Assembly: GCF_016920785.2 (NCBI RefSeq)
Contig: NW_024609884.1
Coordinates: 36,561,035-36,625,034 of the forward strand
Direction: 5' to 3'
Length of the DNA stretch: 64,000 nucleotides
Source of the DNA: Ixodes scapularis
Taxonomy: Eukaryota; Arthropoda; Arachnida; Ixodida; Ixodidae
In this document: positions 11,237-24,963 of the stretch, piece after piece
Layout of the letters: the number at the start of each line of letters is the position of its first letter
How positions within the stretch are numbered: position 1 is the stretch's first letter
The notes under the pieces: model-generated
What the model was told of the DNA's origin: nothing
The model's database searches: none
What the model saw: only the letters and a program-made list of their open reading frames with translations
Translations under genes and position numbers: made by a program

Positions 11237-11668
11237 GTGAGAAGAATTGTTTTTTTATTAAGAATATTTCATATAAACTTTCTTTACCCTGAAAGTTTTA
11301 TCATTTATGTTTATTTCAGAAAATATTTTTTCAAAAACCCTATCCTTAAGACTAAACTCTTACTGGAACCATCCTACATATCATCACGCAATGGTCACAT
11401 ACATAAAGTCGAAATTCCTTAGTGCCACACTGCTGCCTACAACAGATCATTCATACCTCGTACGTCTGTTGACTGGAATCACCTTTCCACATCAATCGCC
11501 ATAATTGTTAACCCTGTTGATTTGAAAAATGCTGTATCTGTACTACTAGAACTTGATTCGTGATTTGAGTGTTCTATTAACTTGAACTTGTACTTTAAAA
11601 TCCCACCCCCTCTGTAATGCCTTCGGGCCATGAGGGTACCAATAAATGAAAATGAAATGAAATAGTCG
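11237..11668 (+). mobile_element. LINE 3'-end fragment (element C)
   Basis: A decayed 3' piece of a CR1/jockey-like LINE. Across frames one can read SYSTNHLTYHHAMVTYIKS-like text, then a block close to VDWNHLSTSIAIIVNPVDLK and AVSVLLELDS. That block is the C-terminal block of a common arthropod LINE group. Then CCCTCTGTAATGCCTTCGGG, and GAGGGTACCAATAAATGAAA ending in GAAAT repeats. The AATAAATGAAAATGAAATGA tail marks the 3' end at about 11665. Confidence 0.65.
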
Positions 11669-11827
11669 CTAACAGAGCAGAATCACTTTCCGTGTTCTGT
11701 GTCCTCGATCTTGAATTCATGCTACGAAGAAAATCCACCGACTTGACTCCATTTTCGTAGTATACTTCTGTATCAGTTCGGCGCACCAACGATACATCAA
11801 TGAATCGTCTTTTGCGTCTCGCATAAC

Positions 11828-12105
11828 AGCTCCATGACGACCTTCTGGGAATAACAAAAAAGGAGTAATACGAGGACCTGCATCTAGAACGTTTCTTCAT
11901 CTGTCGGGCATCAAATATTACGAGACCTCTGTTTCTTTTTTTATCACCCCTGTCAACGTGCAAGGGCTGGAGGGAAAACCCAACGATTAATTGATAGCCC
12001 GTTTGAGAGAGTCGCGATCGACGTCGTGGAACCTATACCATCCTACCTGGAAACGGGGAAAATAGCTCGATCTTGATCGTGATGGATCACGCAACTCGTT
12101 AAAGA
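11828..12105 (+). pseudogene. Ty3/gypsy-like integrase fragment
   Basis: A short, frame-broken scrap of retroelement integrase. A plausible zinc-binding region begins HDDLLGITKKE and YEDLHLERFFICR (11832-11910). The catalytic-core start SPFERVAIDVVEPIPSYLE follows at 11997-12054, and after a frame change ENSSILIVMDHATR at 12056-12100. The first catalytic Asp lies in VAID and the conserved strand in LIVMDHATR. Nothing upstream or downstream extends it, so it is an isolated relic, unrelated in position to the gypsy element at 25-29 kb. Confidence 0.6.
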
Positions 12106-12528
12106 AACAACGCAGTTCTGCGGAGCAACAAAATTGAATGGCCTCCCAAGGTCGTTCGAAGTGGTGCCCGTCTCAGACTTACACGACATTGTACTAAGCG
12201 GCAGTGGAACGACCTTTGAACCTCTCGGAGCTTCTATTCAGAAAGGCCAGCGGTCGTTTTTGAACGACGTCGTATACCGGCCTGTTCGCTGTGTGCTTTC
12301 TTTACTTTTGACACTGCGGTAACTGATAAAACTCTTTTTATTGCGACACGTTTCTCCTGAATTTTATACACTCTGGTATTAGTTACGATACGTTAATAGC
12401 ACTTGCTTGTAAACGAACCTCGGATAGCGTCTATATGGAAATCCCGTGCCTCTCATAATTTTCAAACTCGGTTTGCTTTCGGCTTGTTTACAACGTGTGC
12501 TTATTTCCGATTGTCGCTGTTACAATGG
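12106..12528. other. unannotated DNA
   Basis: No gene or repeat boundary was recognised in this stretch. Confidence 0.35.
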
Positions 12529-12754
12529 TAAAGGCTGGTTCACACTTTTGCAACGGTTGCGTTCGCATGCAACCGAAACAACTGTAACGACAAAGGCACC
12601 GGGACAAGTGTTCGCCGTACACAGCATGGCAAGCAATGCAAGAGGTCGCTTCGGGAAGCCATCCATGAGTCACGGTTTTTACGGTGTTTTGGTCGTTACG
12701 GTCGTTTCGGTTGCATGCGAACACAACCGTTGCAAATGTGTGAACCAGCCTTGA
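12529..12754. mobile_element. PIF/Harbinger-type MITE (AGGCTGGTTCACAC)
   Basis: A 220-bp element (12532-12751) has inverted repeats of about 60 bp: AGGCTGGTTCACACTTTTGC at the left and its near-complement at the right, extending through the CATGCAACCGAAAC region. Flanking triplets are TAA on the left and TGA on the right, close to the 3-bp TAA/TTA duplication of PIF/Harbinger elements. Related ends (AGGNYCGTTCACAC) occur at 23706, 43019, 43128 and 55325. Confidence 0.75.
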
Positions 12755-13890
12755 GACTATATCTTAAATACAATTTGCGCTTAGCGACTTGCTATTGCGT
12801 GCTGAAAACAACAACAACTTTACACGATACAGAAAATAGCATGGATCAGGGTGGTAGCCGGGATGATTTTTTTTTTCTGGTTGAGACGAGGAGAGGGGCC
12901 TAGACTAAGATAATTCATTTTATATTCACTGGACGCCATATTTGAGGTGATGCTTAGAGAGCGTGCTCAGAACGAGCTCACATTAATACCCTGCTAAGAC
13001 CGGCAACCTTGATGGTGTGGAATGCACGTAGCAGAAGAACTGTAGAAGCTCGTTGTCAGCACGCGCTCATCACTTGCGCCCACAGCTATGGCCGCCGGTG
13101 AATACTCCCTATTCGCGACTCCAGCGACCTATAGGGGACGCCACTATCGGGCAAATATGGCGGTCGAATCCAGGTCGTGCCGTGCCATGTGCCAGCTCAA
13201 CGCACAACGCTGAGGCACCAGCAAGTAAGCATTGGACTCTAAATTGGTTCCCCCGCGTTTTATCTTTCACGTTTCGAACCTACGGCGAAGTGTTGGGGTA
13301 AGCGAACCTCCAGAGGCTTGACTTTCTTCGAGGAAACGAGGAAAGGACTGCCCGCTGTCCTTCCCCGGTGCTGATGAAGGTTGATAAATGCAGAATGTCT
13401 GGCTCACGCGGTTACGTAGGTCGCGTGCAGAGCAACCCATGGGTCACAAGTCGATAGTACGGTTACGACACAGTCACCGGTAGAACTGTTCTGTCGCGCA
13501 AACCACCGACAACATGGAAACACGGAAGCCAGAAGAGACGAGCAGAAATCGCGAAGGGACCTGTTCCGGCCAGTTCAGTGTTTTCCCGCTAGGTGCCGTT
13601 CGTTTTGCTGGAGCCGCGAATATAAGCACAGCGCTGACTTTGCGCTAAGCGCGTGCTGACGGGAGCGATCACCAGATTTGTATAGCACCGTCAGAACTGT
13701 TGCTCTTGGCAGACGATGAATCGCTGAAGACACGCGAACAGCGCTGTATCAGAGCTCCGCTTTACTGCATGTGAGAATCGACCTTTAACGGGACTCGGGA
13801 ATGATGCCCGAGTCCCACTAGAGCGACGAACAAAAACAAGCGACACCGACAAGCCTCAAGCACGTGCATCATGCACGCGATGGTCACTTA
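12755..13890. other. unannotated DNA, moderately GC-rich
   Basis: No coding gene was recognised. Short open frames lack any familiar motif, and no terminal repeats were found. Confidence 0.35.
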
Positions 13891-14497
13891 AGGCTGTTTC
13901 ACATGCTGCGATTCTCGTCCGAATTCAGTGCAATTTTCAGTAAATGTGCGATCAAAATCGCAGTCGCACTGTCGCAGCGGCTCTGCGACTGGTTTCCACA
14001 CTGTTGGTATTTTTATGCAGAGTCGGTGCGATCGCTTTCTCGTTAACCAGCGCTCATTAGCCAGCTGTCATCTGCAATAGCGTTGTGTTGTGTTCGTCCC
14101 CTTCTGTGTTCCTGAGTCTCAAGTTTTATTATCATGAATCACCATCAGCTAGCTTGTTTTTTTTTAAGTATTGTCGCGATAGCTGCGTATTCCAAAAAGA
14201 AATTAAGACACCTAAAAGCTTTTGATTTAATGCTTAATTATTATAAATTTTTAGTTACTTATTGTATTCGTAAAACATTTGTGTTTATTAAGGCGTTTTT
14301 GTTGTATTTTAGGCAAAGTCAAACACATCGCATCCGTGTCCGCTGCAACCAACCTTGGGTAGAAGAGCCGGCCGCGCAGACAGAAATCGCGCGGCTGTTG
14401 GAGCATCTGAAGCCAGACATTGCGATCGTACTCGCTGAGTCGGCTGTCGTACCGATTTTTTTTTTTTTTCACACAGTCGCCGCATGTGAAACAGGCT
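13891..14497. mobile_element. candidate non-autonomous DNA transposon, AGGCTGTTTCACATGC ends
   Basis: Inverted ends AGGCTGTTTCACATGCTGCG at 13891 and the complement of AGCCTGTTTCACATGCGGCG at about 14478-14497 differ at only a few positions. The left end follows TTA. The ends resemble the TAA-flanked MITE family elsewhere in the window but are longer-spaced (about 607 bp). The interior holds an open stretch on the plus strand without a recognised domain. Target duplication is unclear. Confidence 0.55.
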
Positions 14498-14688
14498 CAA
14501 TATGTCCCATTGTTCACTCGACCTTCAAAGTCCTTGAGCGAAACCACGTCCGAGACACGAAAGGTACCAAAAACCACGGTTCGCCACTATACCACGAGAT
14601 GGCGTTACTTGTGCCAGAATCGGCGGAGGCGCTGTATTCCTCCAAAAAGGCCGTCCGTCACGGGCAGACGGCAACACTAGTATAGTCA

Positions 14689-15053
14689 ATGGACCTTTTC
14701 CGAGAAGCTCTCTGCGCATGCGCGAGCGCCCGATGCCAAGCGGTGGAAGTCGGCACCAAAGATCGAGGAAATTCGGAAGAAGGCTGCGTATCAGCGAGTC
14801 GAACACGTAATTGCAGCATATATATAATTCTGTTACACAAAAAAAGATAGTGGACGGTAAGAAAAACACGACGTTTGGGTGGACGCCACGGATACCCCTA
14901 TTTAAAGTCGCGTCGGGCACGCGTTGCAGCTCAGAGAGCGAAGAAACTGGTAGCGTAGCTCCCATTACAGATTGGTAGCGCAGGTAGGTCCTTCTTTGAT
15001 TTTTAGTTCGTGCAGCCACCGCCTGATGCCGTCGGTATGTGGAAAAGGTCCAT
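14689..15053. mobile_element. MITE with ATGGACCTTTTCC inverted ends
   Basis: A perfect 13-bp terminal inverted repeat, ATGGACCTTTTCC (14689-14701) and GGAAAAGGTCCAT (15041-15053), brackets 365 bp. An open frame on the minus strand spans most of the element, but no domain is recognised in it. No target duplication was found. The right end abuts the next hairpin element directly. Confidence 0.6.
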
Positions 15054-15054
15054 T

Positions 15055-15200
15055 ACAGGTTAAGAAAATTTCTTGAGGGAAAGGAGGGCAGGGGAAGAGG
15101 ACGCAGACGGAATGCTGGAGAAGAGAGGAGGAAGCCATCTCCTCTCTTCAGCATTCCGTCTGCTTACTCCTACCCAGCCAGAAAACTTTGCTTAACCTGT
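15055..15200. mobile_element. hairpin MITE, ACAGGTTAAG ends
   Basis: The 146-bp sequence is almost wholly an imperfect palindrome. ACAGGTTAAG at 15056-15065 pairs with CTTAACCTGT at 15191-15200, and inner arms GCAGACGGAATGCTG and CAGCATTCCGTCTGC pair around a short loop near 15135. It has no coding content. Confidence 0.65.
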
Positions 15201-17517
15201 CACTGACACAGTTGGGAAACTCATCGTTGAAACCTGGGCCGCTGGTGTCCACCGAGACCGAGCTAAATACGATAACAGCGCCACCCTTAATCTTTTTTCT
15301 TTACTGTGGTCACCTTCAGCTTTCAGAAAGCATGTTTTTGCGTAAAAACAAACTCATTTTGTAGGAACCTTTATTGGAGATTAGTACAAAATAACAGGCG
15401 CGTGATGTTTTTTTTTAAATCTTTAGTTTACAAAGTTTTGTGGCACAATTAGTATTGTTCTTATACAACCTTGTCTCAACGATGATTTTAAGTAGCGCGT
15501 CCCGACCTTGACGAGTCCTAATTTCAGAAGAAATTCGCGGCGCGCCAGCTTGGGAGGCGGGAGTTGGCGACCCTGAAACCCCTTTCACCGTATATGTTTC
15601 GGCGCTAAAGATGACCGATTAAAGCCGAAATAGAGCAGTCACAGTGGACGCTATAGAATGCGATAGTCCCGAACCAATACAAGCAGCCGTGCTGTTCCCC
15701 GAGTGGCCGCTGCGGAAAAAATGGCGGTGTTGCGATCGCCATTAGCTCGGCTCTCGAGTAGGGATCGGTGCCACCTTTTCAAAGCAGGCTCTATGGCAGT
15801 TTCCTAACAGAGTGGTTCTAGTAACGTTGGCGGACGGGTACCGCCACAGCCGTAAATCATGTGTCTGGGTTTAATGCATCGGCGCTTCGGCTTCCGCCTT
15901 CAAGTCGTGTTAAGGAAGACATAAGAGACCCTGTGAATTTCATTGTTATGCCGTGTTGGTAGATACCGGGCTATGCGAACAACAAGCGTCCCCTGTAGTT
16001 CGATCTCCTGCCCAATAGCTGTCGGTGAAAACAACGGAGAAAACTGAGCTGCGTTAACCTCCTCAACGCCTCAACTCAGGGCCAGAAGAAGGGAAGATAA
16101 TTTGCCCCCGAGTTTTGATGACTCGTTTGTTCCCTTGAAAGAAGCGTTCTATCACGCTTGCACCTGGAACGCTCACCTTGATTTAGGCATGACGGGAAAC
16201 TGGTCCTAGCGGTGGAACAGGCAGAGGGTATGCGACTTGCATTACTATTACCCACTATTAGTTTTGTTACTTTTTTCACTTTTCTTCCAGTACTGACTTC
16301 CTAGTTAGTTTGCTCTTGTATCTGCAGCGATTGACATAACGCCTGAGGTGTTACAAGTGCTAGAGCGCATGCGCAGAATGGATTTTAGGGATGGCCGACA
16401 GGCACGAAAAGGCACCAGTGTTACACGCGTAACACTCGCGCCATTGTCAGCTCTTTCACCCATGTTTTTCTTTTTTTTTTTTTCTTTTGTCGTGAGGATT
16501 TGGCTATCTTCCGGGAGACTTAAGTGCTTAATAATCGCTTAAATGGGCGCTACTTGGCCACACAGCCGCCGCTCAAGAGAGGAAAGAGACAGGCGGCCAT
16601 CAGTCCGTGAATGAATTCCGTGCGAGGAACCAATTAATGATGCCCACAAAAGAAATAAAACTCGGGAGAAGCAAAAAAAAAAGGAACATTCGAATTGAAA
16701 ATGCGCGGAGAAAGGAAACTCTTGCGTCAGAAATAGCCAGTAATTGAAACAAGCAGCGGAGCTTGGGTTTCCGCAGTTCCGGTGAATGATCACCGCTGCG
16801 GGTCGATGGCGCAGGTGTCCACGAGATCGTGAATGGACCCCGTCCACGGAAAGCCGTTCGCGGGCACGGGATGCGTGTCTCGAACTGCGCCCGACCGAGT
16901 TCTCGCCGCTGCGTGCTTGGGATTGATGAAGAGAGGCTTACCGTCTTGAGAGTTAACGCGCGAGATTTGCTCGCATCGCGCTCTTACGCTCTTTAATGGG
17001 CCAGAATAAATCCTCGTTGGGTTCGGTCGAATTTGCTCCGCAGAGTGAAGCTATGTAATGGTTTTGTTCAATCTCGAAATGAAACGAATGTTTGTGGATA
17101 CTCGCATATAGGTCGGGGCAACGCTGAACGTTATAATTGAACCTAGAAATTCAAGAAAAGAAAAGACGTACAGACTGGTGTCAACACAGGTATTATAGCG
17201 CGTGAATAAATATACACGTTTTACGGATAACCCACTTTTTTTAGTGCCTGTTCCAGTTCGCAACTGCATCAATTATCTTCTTGAGGCAGTAAAACAATAT
17301 AAAATTAAACGAGATGTCGCCAACATGTCGTGCCCGAATGGCACTTCTCGGAATGCCCAATAGAAGCATCGAAATATTTTAATTGATTTTAATCTCCCCT
17401 TTCATGATAGAAATTTAGTCAGGAGAAGGTTCTCTTTGTTCCGCGATTCTAAACATCGTACTACTAATCGTTCTCGTTAACTGTGAACAAAAAGCGAAAG
17501 AGCAAGGAGCAGCTCAC
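15201..17517. other. intergenic or intronic DNA downstream of thiamine-triphosphatase exon
   Basis: Read on the minus strand this is probably intron of the gene whose exon ends at 17518. I looked for the missing C-terminal coding segment (about 35 residues) and did not find it. No repeats with clear ends were seen. Confidence 0.35.
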
Positions 17518-18097
17518 CTAACTGCGCAGCAAGACGCGATATTTCCTCCGTGGCTTTTTCCATGGCATCCTTGCCCTGTGCATCGCAGTCGGCTTCCTGG
17601 AGGAGGACCTCAATTTCTGCCACTCGATATCCCCAATCAGTTTGATCCAAGTCGACCACGGACCTGCCTGATGTCTTGTACGACGACCTCCACGTCTGGA
17701 TGCATGCAAACTCCCGCAGCAACCCCTCGGAGACAAAATCTTTAAGGGTGACTGCTTCACCGACAGGTGATCGTTCTGGAAGTAGTTTTTTGACAATCGT
17801 CAAAATGTTGGCTTCCCCCGTTTCCTCGTTGTAAATGGTGACAGCCGAGTCATTGGACGGAGTATCGTTGTGCTTGCGGTACTTGAGTTCCCAGTGGTCG
17901 CTCGCGCCACCGCGTATTCGAAGCCAGTGGTCATTCAGGGCCAGCACGTTGTCTTGAGTGTCGTAGTAGCGGTCGGTGAACTGCGTTCTCGATCCAAGAA
18001 CGGCCCCGATGCGGACGAGGCGATCTTCAATGTCGCAGGGAGCCCGGAACTTGCGCTCGACTTCGCGATGTCCTCTTGAAAGGTTCCGACAGGCCAT
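17518..18097 (-). CDS. Thiamine-triphosphatase-like CYTH protein, exon (partial gene)
   Basis: This exon encodes the first 193 residues of a CYTH-superfamily phosphatase most like animal thiamine-triphosphatase, which hydrolyses thiamine triphosphate to the diphosphate in the cytosol. The signature ExExK is present as REVERKF (E12, E14, K16). Further tunnel residues sit in FTDRYYDT, HWLRIR, WELKYR, VVDLDQTDWGYRVAEIEV. I chose the ATG at 18095-18097 because it follows a good splice acceptor (TTCTCGTTCACAG, exon start 18100). The exon ends at a GTGAGC donor (GT at 17516-17517) in phase 1. The family is about 220-230 residues, so about 35 C-terminal residues must lie on another exon not found here. 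It is the only convincing host protein gene in the window. Confidence 0.85.
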
Positions 18098-18350
18098 CGC
18101 CTGTGAACGAGAATACATCGTTTCAATTTACAGTCGTTTCATAGACAAAAAAAAAAAAAACGCGCTTTCTACGCATGCTCATGAGACAAAAATAAACACC
18201 GTCGGTGTAAGTACCGCTCGTAAAGAAACACCTGCTCCGAAAACCGGTTTCTAAGCTTGGCAGTCGCTGCAGCGCCGTACCTGGAATGAGGAACTGGAAT
18301 TCGATGCATAACCGGCTTTCTTCAGTCACATTGAGAACAATTTAATCCAG

Positions 18351-20636
<2,286 letters not shown>

Positions 20637-20652
20637 CCTGCATCCGCCCCTG
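20637..20652. repeat. solo hAT-type terminal repeat
   Basis: CCTGCATCCGCCCCTG is the right-hand end of a hAT-like element. Its complement, CAGGGGCGGATGCAGG, differs by one base from the 16-bp ends of the hAT transposon at 43892-48261. It follows a pyrimidine-rich run. A matching left end was not found, so the extent is unknown. Confidence 0.5.
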
Positions 20653-22054
20653 ATTGCAAATGGACTCCGTGCAGTCGTGCGGTTACCATCGTGCAGTCTA
20701 GTACTACCAGCGGTTACGAATGGGGTGTGGAGTATATGATAACTCTGTGTTTGTCAGCCTTTGTGAGTGTGGTTTTCTTCAATATTTTCTGTCTCAAGAA
20801 CAGAAGATCGACCAGGAAGTGACGAAGTCTATTGCGCAAGAGACAAATGATGCGGTACATTCTGGATAACGTGATTTTCATTTGCTATTTCCAGTGGTGC
20901 ACGAGGTAGTTGCAACATTGACTGACAAGTACTTTAAAACACTCCTCGCCATTATAGCAATCCTGTTCTCTGCTAACAAGTAAGTTCTAAAAAAAGGGTG
21001 AATTCTTACACCCTTTGTTCCCTCTAATACACTCCAAAACTTCAATTCGACGTACAGCACAGTGATGTCGATCTGACGATACTAATTTTCACGAGAGGCT
21101 TGATAGCCGTGTGGTACAACTTATTAAAATAAACAATGTACGTTTTACTAAATACAAAAAAAAAATATCAGGGTTTTCTTGGCCCTACTGCAAAACCTCA
21201 GTGTTTTCTTTCTGTGGTCTTTGATACAAACTTTAGCTATATGACACTGTTATCAAGCCCCTCGTAAAATTTGGGGCCGTCTGTTCGACTATAGTGCACT
21301 GTCGAACGGAAGTTTGGGGGTGCATTATATGGGACAAAGGGGTGTAAGGTGATACCTTTTTTTTTTTGTGTAGTTTGTGCCAAAACAAAATTATTATTCC
21401 TCTTTATTAGCGTTATTCGCGATTTTCATATGTCCGCATAAAACTAAACACAAAAATATCATGCTCGACGTTGCACATCCGACATTCCTAACTCCTAAGT
21501 AAGCGTCCGCGTGTCTCCTAACATCAGAAACTGGAATTTGAAAGTTAAAAACGAGATATGCGAATAAGAGACGCACACTTCATGTAAAGCTGAAATGACT
21601 CGAATTGGGAAAACAATACAAAAGCATGCATGTATACAATGACATTATTATCTCTTCTGTTACTCGTTGAGTTCGAAGACCTACCCACATCCACCATTGC
21701 TCTATCTGTCTTGTCGAGTGACTTGAACCGCCGGAGTAACTCGGATCCATTCGAGTAAGATTGGAACGCAGCCCCAGAGTGCCCATCTGCTGACCGTGAT
21801 CTGGCCAACCTAATTTGGCCCACCTATGGGCGCAGCCATCATAACGTCACGTGATCACTAATGTGGCAAACAGGTAAGATGTCGGCAACCGGGGGGGGGG
21901 GGGGGGGTGCCATTTTTGGACGCTGGTTTACCGCTCTAAGTTTACTCAAGCTCGTTGGTCCCAACCTACTTGTACAATGTTGCCAAGCGTTTCTTGTGAA
22001 AAATAAATATATATTCTAAGGAATACAAGAAAATTTTTTTCTTGTCTTTAGAAA
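20653..22054. other. unannotated DNA with G17 run
   Basis: No gene was recognised. A 17-base G homopolymer lies at 21891-21907. Confidence 0.4.
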
Positions 22055-22300
22055 CGTTTTTGGACGCGACCGGCGACAGCATAACACTTCTATGACGTCA
22101 TCAGACGGAAATCAAGGGACCATTTTTTTGGGCGCGGTAAACAGACGAGTCGTAAACGCCTTCCCGGCACCTAGTGCTAGTATGGTGCCTGGAACGCGTC
22201 TCCGACTGGTGTGTTAATCGCGTCCAAAAAAGTGCTCCCTCGATTTCCGCCTGATGACGTCATACAAGTGTCATGCTGTCGCCAGGTCGCGATCTTGGCG
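22055..22300. mobile_element. foldback element with about 75-bp arms
   Basis: Arms at about 22068-22143 and 22207-22286 are inverted copies of each other. The left contains GACAGCATAACACTTCTATG followed by ACGTCATCAGACGGAAATCA. The complement of the right reads GACAGCATGACACTTGTATG followed by ACGTCATCAGGCGGAAATCG. The central 60 bp are unpaired. There is no coding content, and exact ends and target duplication are unclear. Confidence 0.65.
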
Positions 22301-22775
22301 GCGCCCCAGCAGCGGTGGTGTATATGGCAGATGCCTGCTCTACTCGATGCAAGTCGCTTAATGGGACAGTTAACGGAAAAGCTTTGGCAGCCAGAAGTTC
22401 TGACGCCGTGACGACAGCGACACTCGTGTGAGTGAATGAGTGGAGTGGAGTGAGTAGAGTGAGTAAAGTAAGTTAAAGTAAATAAATAACTAAATACTTA
22501 GTTTAATTTTTACTGGTCAGATGTGCGTGTTCTCTGTTCAAACAGTACATAATCACCCGGAAACAGTCAAACGTTTACACTTTTATGAATTACTGACGCA
22601 GTACCATTTATACAGAACGTATAATATGAATATAGTGATGTCTCAATAATATGAAAACCTCCGTTCCCCCAAAAAACCGTCCATAATGTGAATTGTGTAT
22701 AGTAACGAGACTAAAATGCATGTATTTTCCAAGTTTGTCCCCAAAAATGGTGTCCATATTGCGGGCTATCCATAT

Positions 22776-22927
22776 TAGGGACTTTTCGTAGATCGTTTTC
22801 GCCGTCCCGCAAGACCCTCCGCAACCCGCTATGATAGCGGGAACTCCACAGTCAAGGCTATCGGCGCGCAGGCGCAGTAGCAACTTCTTCGTTGCGGAAC
22901 GGCAACGCGGTCTACGAAAACTCCCTA
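22776..22927. mobile_element. TA-flanked MITE, GGGACTTTTCGTAGA ends
   Basis: A 148-bp element (22778-22925) with inverted ends of about 33 bp: GGGACTTTTCGTAGATCG on the left, and complement GGGAGTTTTCGTAGACCG on the right. TA lies at both flanks (22776-22777 and 22926-22927). The surrounding sequence repeats GTCCATATT on both sides. Confidence 0.65.
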
Positions 22928-22942
22928 CTAACGGGGTCCATA

Positions 22943-23588
22943 TTAAAGGGATACTTCAACGAAATTTGAAATATTCCCGTCGTGTTCAAAAATAGGTTGA
23001 ATATGATCCACAATATCCGTAAATGACAATCGCACGTTTGTATTTTGATCCTGGTGGCTGTATTTTTCGTTATAAACGGCCCACTCTGGCAAGCGCTCGG
23101 AGAAGGCCCAGCTTAGAGCACGTGACATCCAACTCAATCATGACGTAGCTCGTCTCAAGACGAGCAAAGCTACGGCGAGGCTGACGTCGAGAGGATGGCC
23201 TAGTCGTTCCAGCCACCGAAGCGGCTGCTTTTGTACGAATTTTGAGTGACGGGTTAATCTTCTATAATCTTCTAGGGGGACAATAGCGACTTCTGCGACA
23301 CACAAAGGCATTCTTGGGAAGAGGGGAGTTCCTCCTTCCCCCCTTCTCTCGTCGTGGCCGGAGACGAGACAAACTCCGTCACTAGCTGTCAAGGTTCCTA
23401 GACGAGCATTACAAACGAGGCGTTAGCGACATCCACCAGGTGCTCTTTGCTAATCGTTTAATTCGTTTTAAAATTCCTTTTCGAGACTTTTTTAACAAGA
23501 TATTGGTATTTTCCATGTGATACTGCTTTTTTGAACACATATAGACCAAAAAAATGAGCGCCGAAATTTCGTTGTAGTATCCCTTTAA
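22943..23588. mobile_element. TTAA-flanked MITE, copy 2
   Basis: A 638-bp element (22947-23584) between two TTAA sites. Ends are AGGGATACTTCAACGAAATT and, on the complement, AGGGATACTACAACGAAATT. The first nine bases of the ends match the TTAA element at 911-1364, but the interiors differ, so they are cousins rather than recent copies. No transposase was recognised. Confidence 0.75.
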
Positions 23589-23702
23589 CAGGACATGACC
23601 ATATTTACATGACAGTCTCAAAAACACTGTCCGGAAGTACATGATGACGATGTGAAAATTTATTATAAATTACCAAATTGTTCCTCCAGTGTAGGTACGA
23701 TC

Positions 23703-23859
23703 TAAAGGCTCGTTCACACAGCTGCGTTTGACAGCGTTAAGACTGCTTGCGTCGAGCTGTTGCTATGGCGACCCTTGCGGCAAGAAAATGGGGAGGCGCT
23801 GTGCAGCGCGACGCAACACAGCGCAACGCAGTCGACACAACAGTATGAACGAGCTTTAA
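23703..23859. mobile_element. TAA-flanked PIF/Harbinger-type MITE (AGGCTCGTTCACAC)
   Basis: A 151-bp element (23706-23856) with TAA on both sides. The left end is AGGCTCGTTCACACAGCTGC and the complement of the right end is AAGCTCGTTCATACTGTTGT. The interior is a loose palindrome with repeated GCGACGCAAC/GCGCAACGCA words. Confidence 0.75.
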
Positions 23860-24019
23860 TCTGTTAAACAAGTGAGACGAGGCCATTATTTTCGAACTCT
23901 CCGCCAATCTTTGGTATGAGCTGGTAGTATAGCAGAAAGCAGTACACGTTTTAATGCGAACGCATTAATTGGTCCCATGGAGCGAAGCCGGCGTTGTAGA
24001 CGTCTGTGGCAGCGAAAAA

Positions 24020-24085
24020 CGCCACCTAAATTCCCATTGGCTGAGCGAAACGGCACCTAAATTACCATTGGCTGCGACGTGTCAT
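24020..24085. repeat. short tandem duplication, about 31 bp x2
   Basis: The phrase CACCTAAATTNCCATTGGCT occurs twice in tandem about 31 bp apart, followed each time by GCGA-like sequence. Confidence 0.6.
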
Positions 24086-24186
24086 GTGGCCCTCTAGCAA
24101 CGGCGTCATCGTTGCTAAGAAGCCAGCCGAACTGCTGGCGGCGCAGCGTGAAGGGGGAAGGGGGGGGGGGGGGGGGGGGACGTGGG

Positions 24187-24689
24187 CAACGTTACTGGAG
24201 CAAGCTCAGTTTCACAGCTCCGCCTGCTACATGGGCTCAGTGGAGGTCACGAGAACTAGCAGCGCTGCAGTCGAGTCTTACTTCCGGATTGTCTAGCCCG
24301 CCAAGTTTGAATAGCAATACTTGAGCATGGGCGAGTTGGTGATTCATACCAACACTTCACAGAGCAAAGAAACAGACGCGCACAAAAACCAAAAAAAAAT
24401 TCAAACATTCAAAGAAATCATTTGCACACTGCGCTGACACTCAACTCTGTGGTGTATTACACTTAATCTTCATAATCTTTTTTTTCTATTGCATGGAAGA
24501 AGAAAAAAAATACCAAGGAAAAAAAGAAAAGAAAAGGGAGCTCTTAACGCGCTGGTAGCAGACGACGCGCGAGACAGGGAAGAAAGATCCGACTTCAGCG
24601 CCGCTAGTTCTCGTGACCGCCACCTGGGCAACTCGCCTCCGCAGGCGAGAATAGGGAGCTGCAAAACTGAGCTTGTTCCAGTAACGTTG
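24187..24689. mobile_element. element with about 110-bp inverted arms, CAACGTTACTGG ends
   Basis: The left arm (24187-24296) begins CAACGTTACTGGAGCAAGCT. The complement of the right arm (about 24583-24690) begins CCAACGTTACTGGAACAAGC. Both continue through GGTCACGAGAACTAGC and GCGCTG. The interior is AT-rich. It could be one inverted-repeat transposon or two opposed copies of a shorter repeat. No target duplication was identified. Confidence 0.6.
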
Positions 24690-24963
24690 GACGCGGGTAT
24701 GCGCTGGCCTGACGTTAGGCCTAACGTTAGGCCTGTCGTTACGCTTTGAGGTCTAACGCCGTCAACCGGAACCCGCAATTAGAGCGATGATGACAATAAG
24801 AGGACACGTGATTTCAGCACGCGCCGCGCCGAGCACCGTGCTCCCGCCGCTGCCTCACCCAGCGGCGCAGCAGTCACCAGCGGGCCTGGGCGGTCTGCGC
24901 GGCCTACCGCCGCACTCCCTGCCGGCGCTGCGGCCGCTTCTGCTCCACTCGGCGCCGAGGAAC

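Noticed and set aside
14525..15019. 164-codon minus-strand frame in the ATGGACC MITE
   Set aside because: No transposase or THAP-like cysteine pattern could be confirmed; it spans most of a short inverted-repeat element and is probably fortuitous.
24079..24324. Small plus-strand frames across the G20 run
   Set aside because: Kept open by low-complexity GGN codons and lying across the left arm of an inverted-repeat element.
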